Source of the DNA: Microbacterium faecale
GTDB lineage: Bacteria; Actinomycetota; Actinomycetes; Actinomycetales; Microbacteriaceae
Direction: 5' to 3'
DNA length: 64,000 nt
Assembly (NCBI RefSeq): GCF_014640975.1
Contig: NZ_BMHO01000002.1
Span: 186,001 to 250,000 of the forward strand
Shown here: piece after piece, positions 63,111 through 64,000 of the stretch
How positions within the stretch are numbered: position 1 is the stretch's first letter
Layout of the letters: each line of letters begins with the position of its first letter
Translations under genes and position numbers: made by a program
The notes under the pieces: generated by a model
What the model was told of the DNA's origin: nothing
What the model saw: only the letters and a program-made list of their open reading frames with translations
Database searches by the model: none

Positions 63111-64000
63111 TCAGGCCACGGGCAAAAAGACGCGCATCGTCGATGGGCCACGCTCCGCCCACCGGTGATACGGGATGAGCGGCACCTCGAACGCGCGTTC
63201 GTGTCGCGCGTCCCCGCGACCGGGATTCGGGCGCGCCGAGACGAACGGCGGCCGACCGTCCCCGTGCGCGGGCAGGGACACGGTGCGAGCGTGGACGATC
63301 GCGCCGTCGCCTCGATCCGTCGGCAGAGAATCGACGCTGAGGGCGAGACCGTCGATCGACACGTCGTCGGGCAGATCGACCGATTCGAGGCAGAGCACGA
63401 CCGGTCCGCGTTCGACCGCGACCGTTCCTCGGGCGCCGTCGATGCGCAGATCCGGCCAGGTCAAGCGCGGCCGCACGGGAAGGTCGAGCACGATCTCATC
63501 ACCGGCCGCTACCGGACCCACGACATCGATCCAGCCCGGTGCGCACGAGGTCACGGCCTCGTCGTGACTGCGTATGCTCGCCCCATCGGCCCAGTGAGGT
63601 ACGCGCAGACGAAGCCCGACGCGTCCGGCGGGCGCCTCGCGGACCAGGAAGCGCACGACGCCCTCTTTGGGATACGCCGTCTCGACGTCCACGGCGAGTG
63701 TGCCGCGCTCCGTTGCGACGTGCATCGCGCCGGCGGCGTACTGCGCGATCGTCACAACCGGATCCTCACCCGACTCGTCGACGAAAACCGCGCAGCTCTG
63801 CCAGGAGGCAAGCGTCCTGGCGACATTGGTCGGGCAGCACGACACGTCGAACCAGGGCGCGCGGATCCCACCCTCGGCCCGCGGATTGACCTCGTCCAGC
63901 CGTACATCACCGCCGGGCTCGCGCTGATGCAGCGGATTGGCGTAGAAGAAGGCGCGACCATCCTCGCGCGGGGACGTCGCGACGACGTTGTACATGGTTC
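63111..64000 (-). CDS. glycoside hydrolase family 127 protein (beta-L-arabinofuranosidase type), partial
   Basis: At least 296 C-terminal residues are present; the start is beyond the window. The motif SCCPTNVARTLAS matches the CCPPN motif of GH127, whose cysteines bind zinc and act as nucleophile in beta-L-arabinofuranosidase. C-terminal beta-sandwich sequence VPHWADGASIRSHDEAV and VERGPVVLCLE follow. The enzyme would release L-arabinose from plant glycans. A possible LacI-type operator is downstream. Confidence 0.88.
   Translation of the reverse strand, partial: TMYNVVATSPREDGRAFFYANPLHQREPGGDVRLDEVNPRAEGGIRAPWFDVSCCPTNVARTLASWQSCAVFVDESGEDPVVTIAQYAAGAMHVATERGTLAVDVETAYPKEGVVRFLVREAPAGRVGLRLRVPHWADGASIRSHDEAVTSCAPGWIDVVGPVAAGDEIVLDLPVRPRLTWPDLRIDGARGTVAVERGPVVLCLESVDLPDDVSIDGLALSVDSLPTDRGDGAIVHARTVSLPAHGDGRPPFVSARPNPGRGDARHERAFEVPLIPYHRWAERGPSTMRVFLPVA

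Overview
The window is a dense, high-GC stretch (third codon positions nearly always G or C) from an actinobacterium, most likely a member of Microbacteriaceae related to Microbacterium. The evidence is the gene content and order: rplM-rpsI-glmM, acpS-alr-tsaE-tsaB-rimI-tsaD, guaB-guaB3-SURF1-DUF3817-guaA, a groES under two CIRCE (HrcA) sites, menaquinone genes next to a long-chain prenyl synthase, and an actinobacterial ferredoxin reductase. No tRNA, rRNA, CRISPR, phage or insertion sequence was seen. Genes are packed so tightly that no gene-free stretch exceeds 300 bases.

Layout. 0-4 kb: end of an unknown gene, a glycerophosphodiester phosphodiesterase, a Bax-inhibitor-like membrane protein, and an ArsR-type regulator with an MFS exporter. 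4-11 kb: guanine nucleotide operon and a THUMP-like methyltransferase. 11-13 kb: groES and a mechanosensitive channel. 13-20 kb: tRNA t6A modification, alanine racemase, acyl carrier protein synthase, glmS and coaA. 20-25 kb: Ppx/GppA phosphatase, formylglycine-generating enzyme, two DUF202 membrane proteins, glmM-rpsI-rplM. 25-36 kb: a PMM-like HAD protein, an EEP-family protein, truA, mtn, luxS, then a sugar-type ABC transporter, an aldehyde dehydrogenase and a divergent AraC regulator. 35-43 kb: MerR-controlled SulP transporter, FBP zinc-finger protein, YajQ, small unknown genes, a drug-type ABC exporter and a WYL regulator cut by an in-frame amber codon. 43-48 kb: HAD phosphatase, phosphonate-type ABC transporter and RpiR regulator. 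48-51 kb: ectABC. 51-57 kb: DEAD-box helicase and a rhamnose-type ABC transporter. 57-64 kb: ferredoxin reductase, prenyl synthase, menG, menF, DUF402 protein, a truncated MFS gene and a GH127 beta-L-arabinofuranosidase running off the end.

How the genes work together. Core metabolism covers GMP synthesis (guaB, guaA), cell-wall precursors (glmS, glmM, alr), cofactors (coaA, acpS) and menaquinone (menF, menG, prenyl synthase). The methyl cycle is served by luxS and mtn. The accessory part is dominated by uptake systems, each with its own regulator: AraC-ALDH-ABC, MerR-SulP, PhnDCEE-RpiR-HAD, and RhaSQPT with a LacI-type operator. Osmoprotection is by ectoine without a hydroxylase gene.

Most striking observations. 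(1) Six intergenic hairpin elements of uniform size (55-63 bp, no T-tract); three share a core sequence and one is inserted in frame in the 5' end of truA. (2) A -10 hexamer ending 6-7 bases before the start codon in about nineteen genes, which predicts widespread leaderless transcription. (3) An in-frame TAG that separates the C-terminal domain from a WYL regulator. (4) An AraC/aldehyde dehydrogenase/ABC cluster running directly into luxS-mtn-truA.
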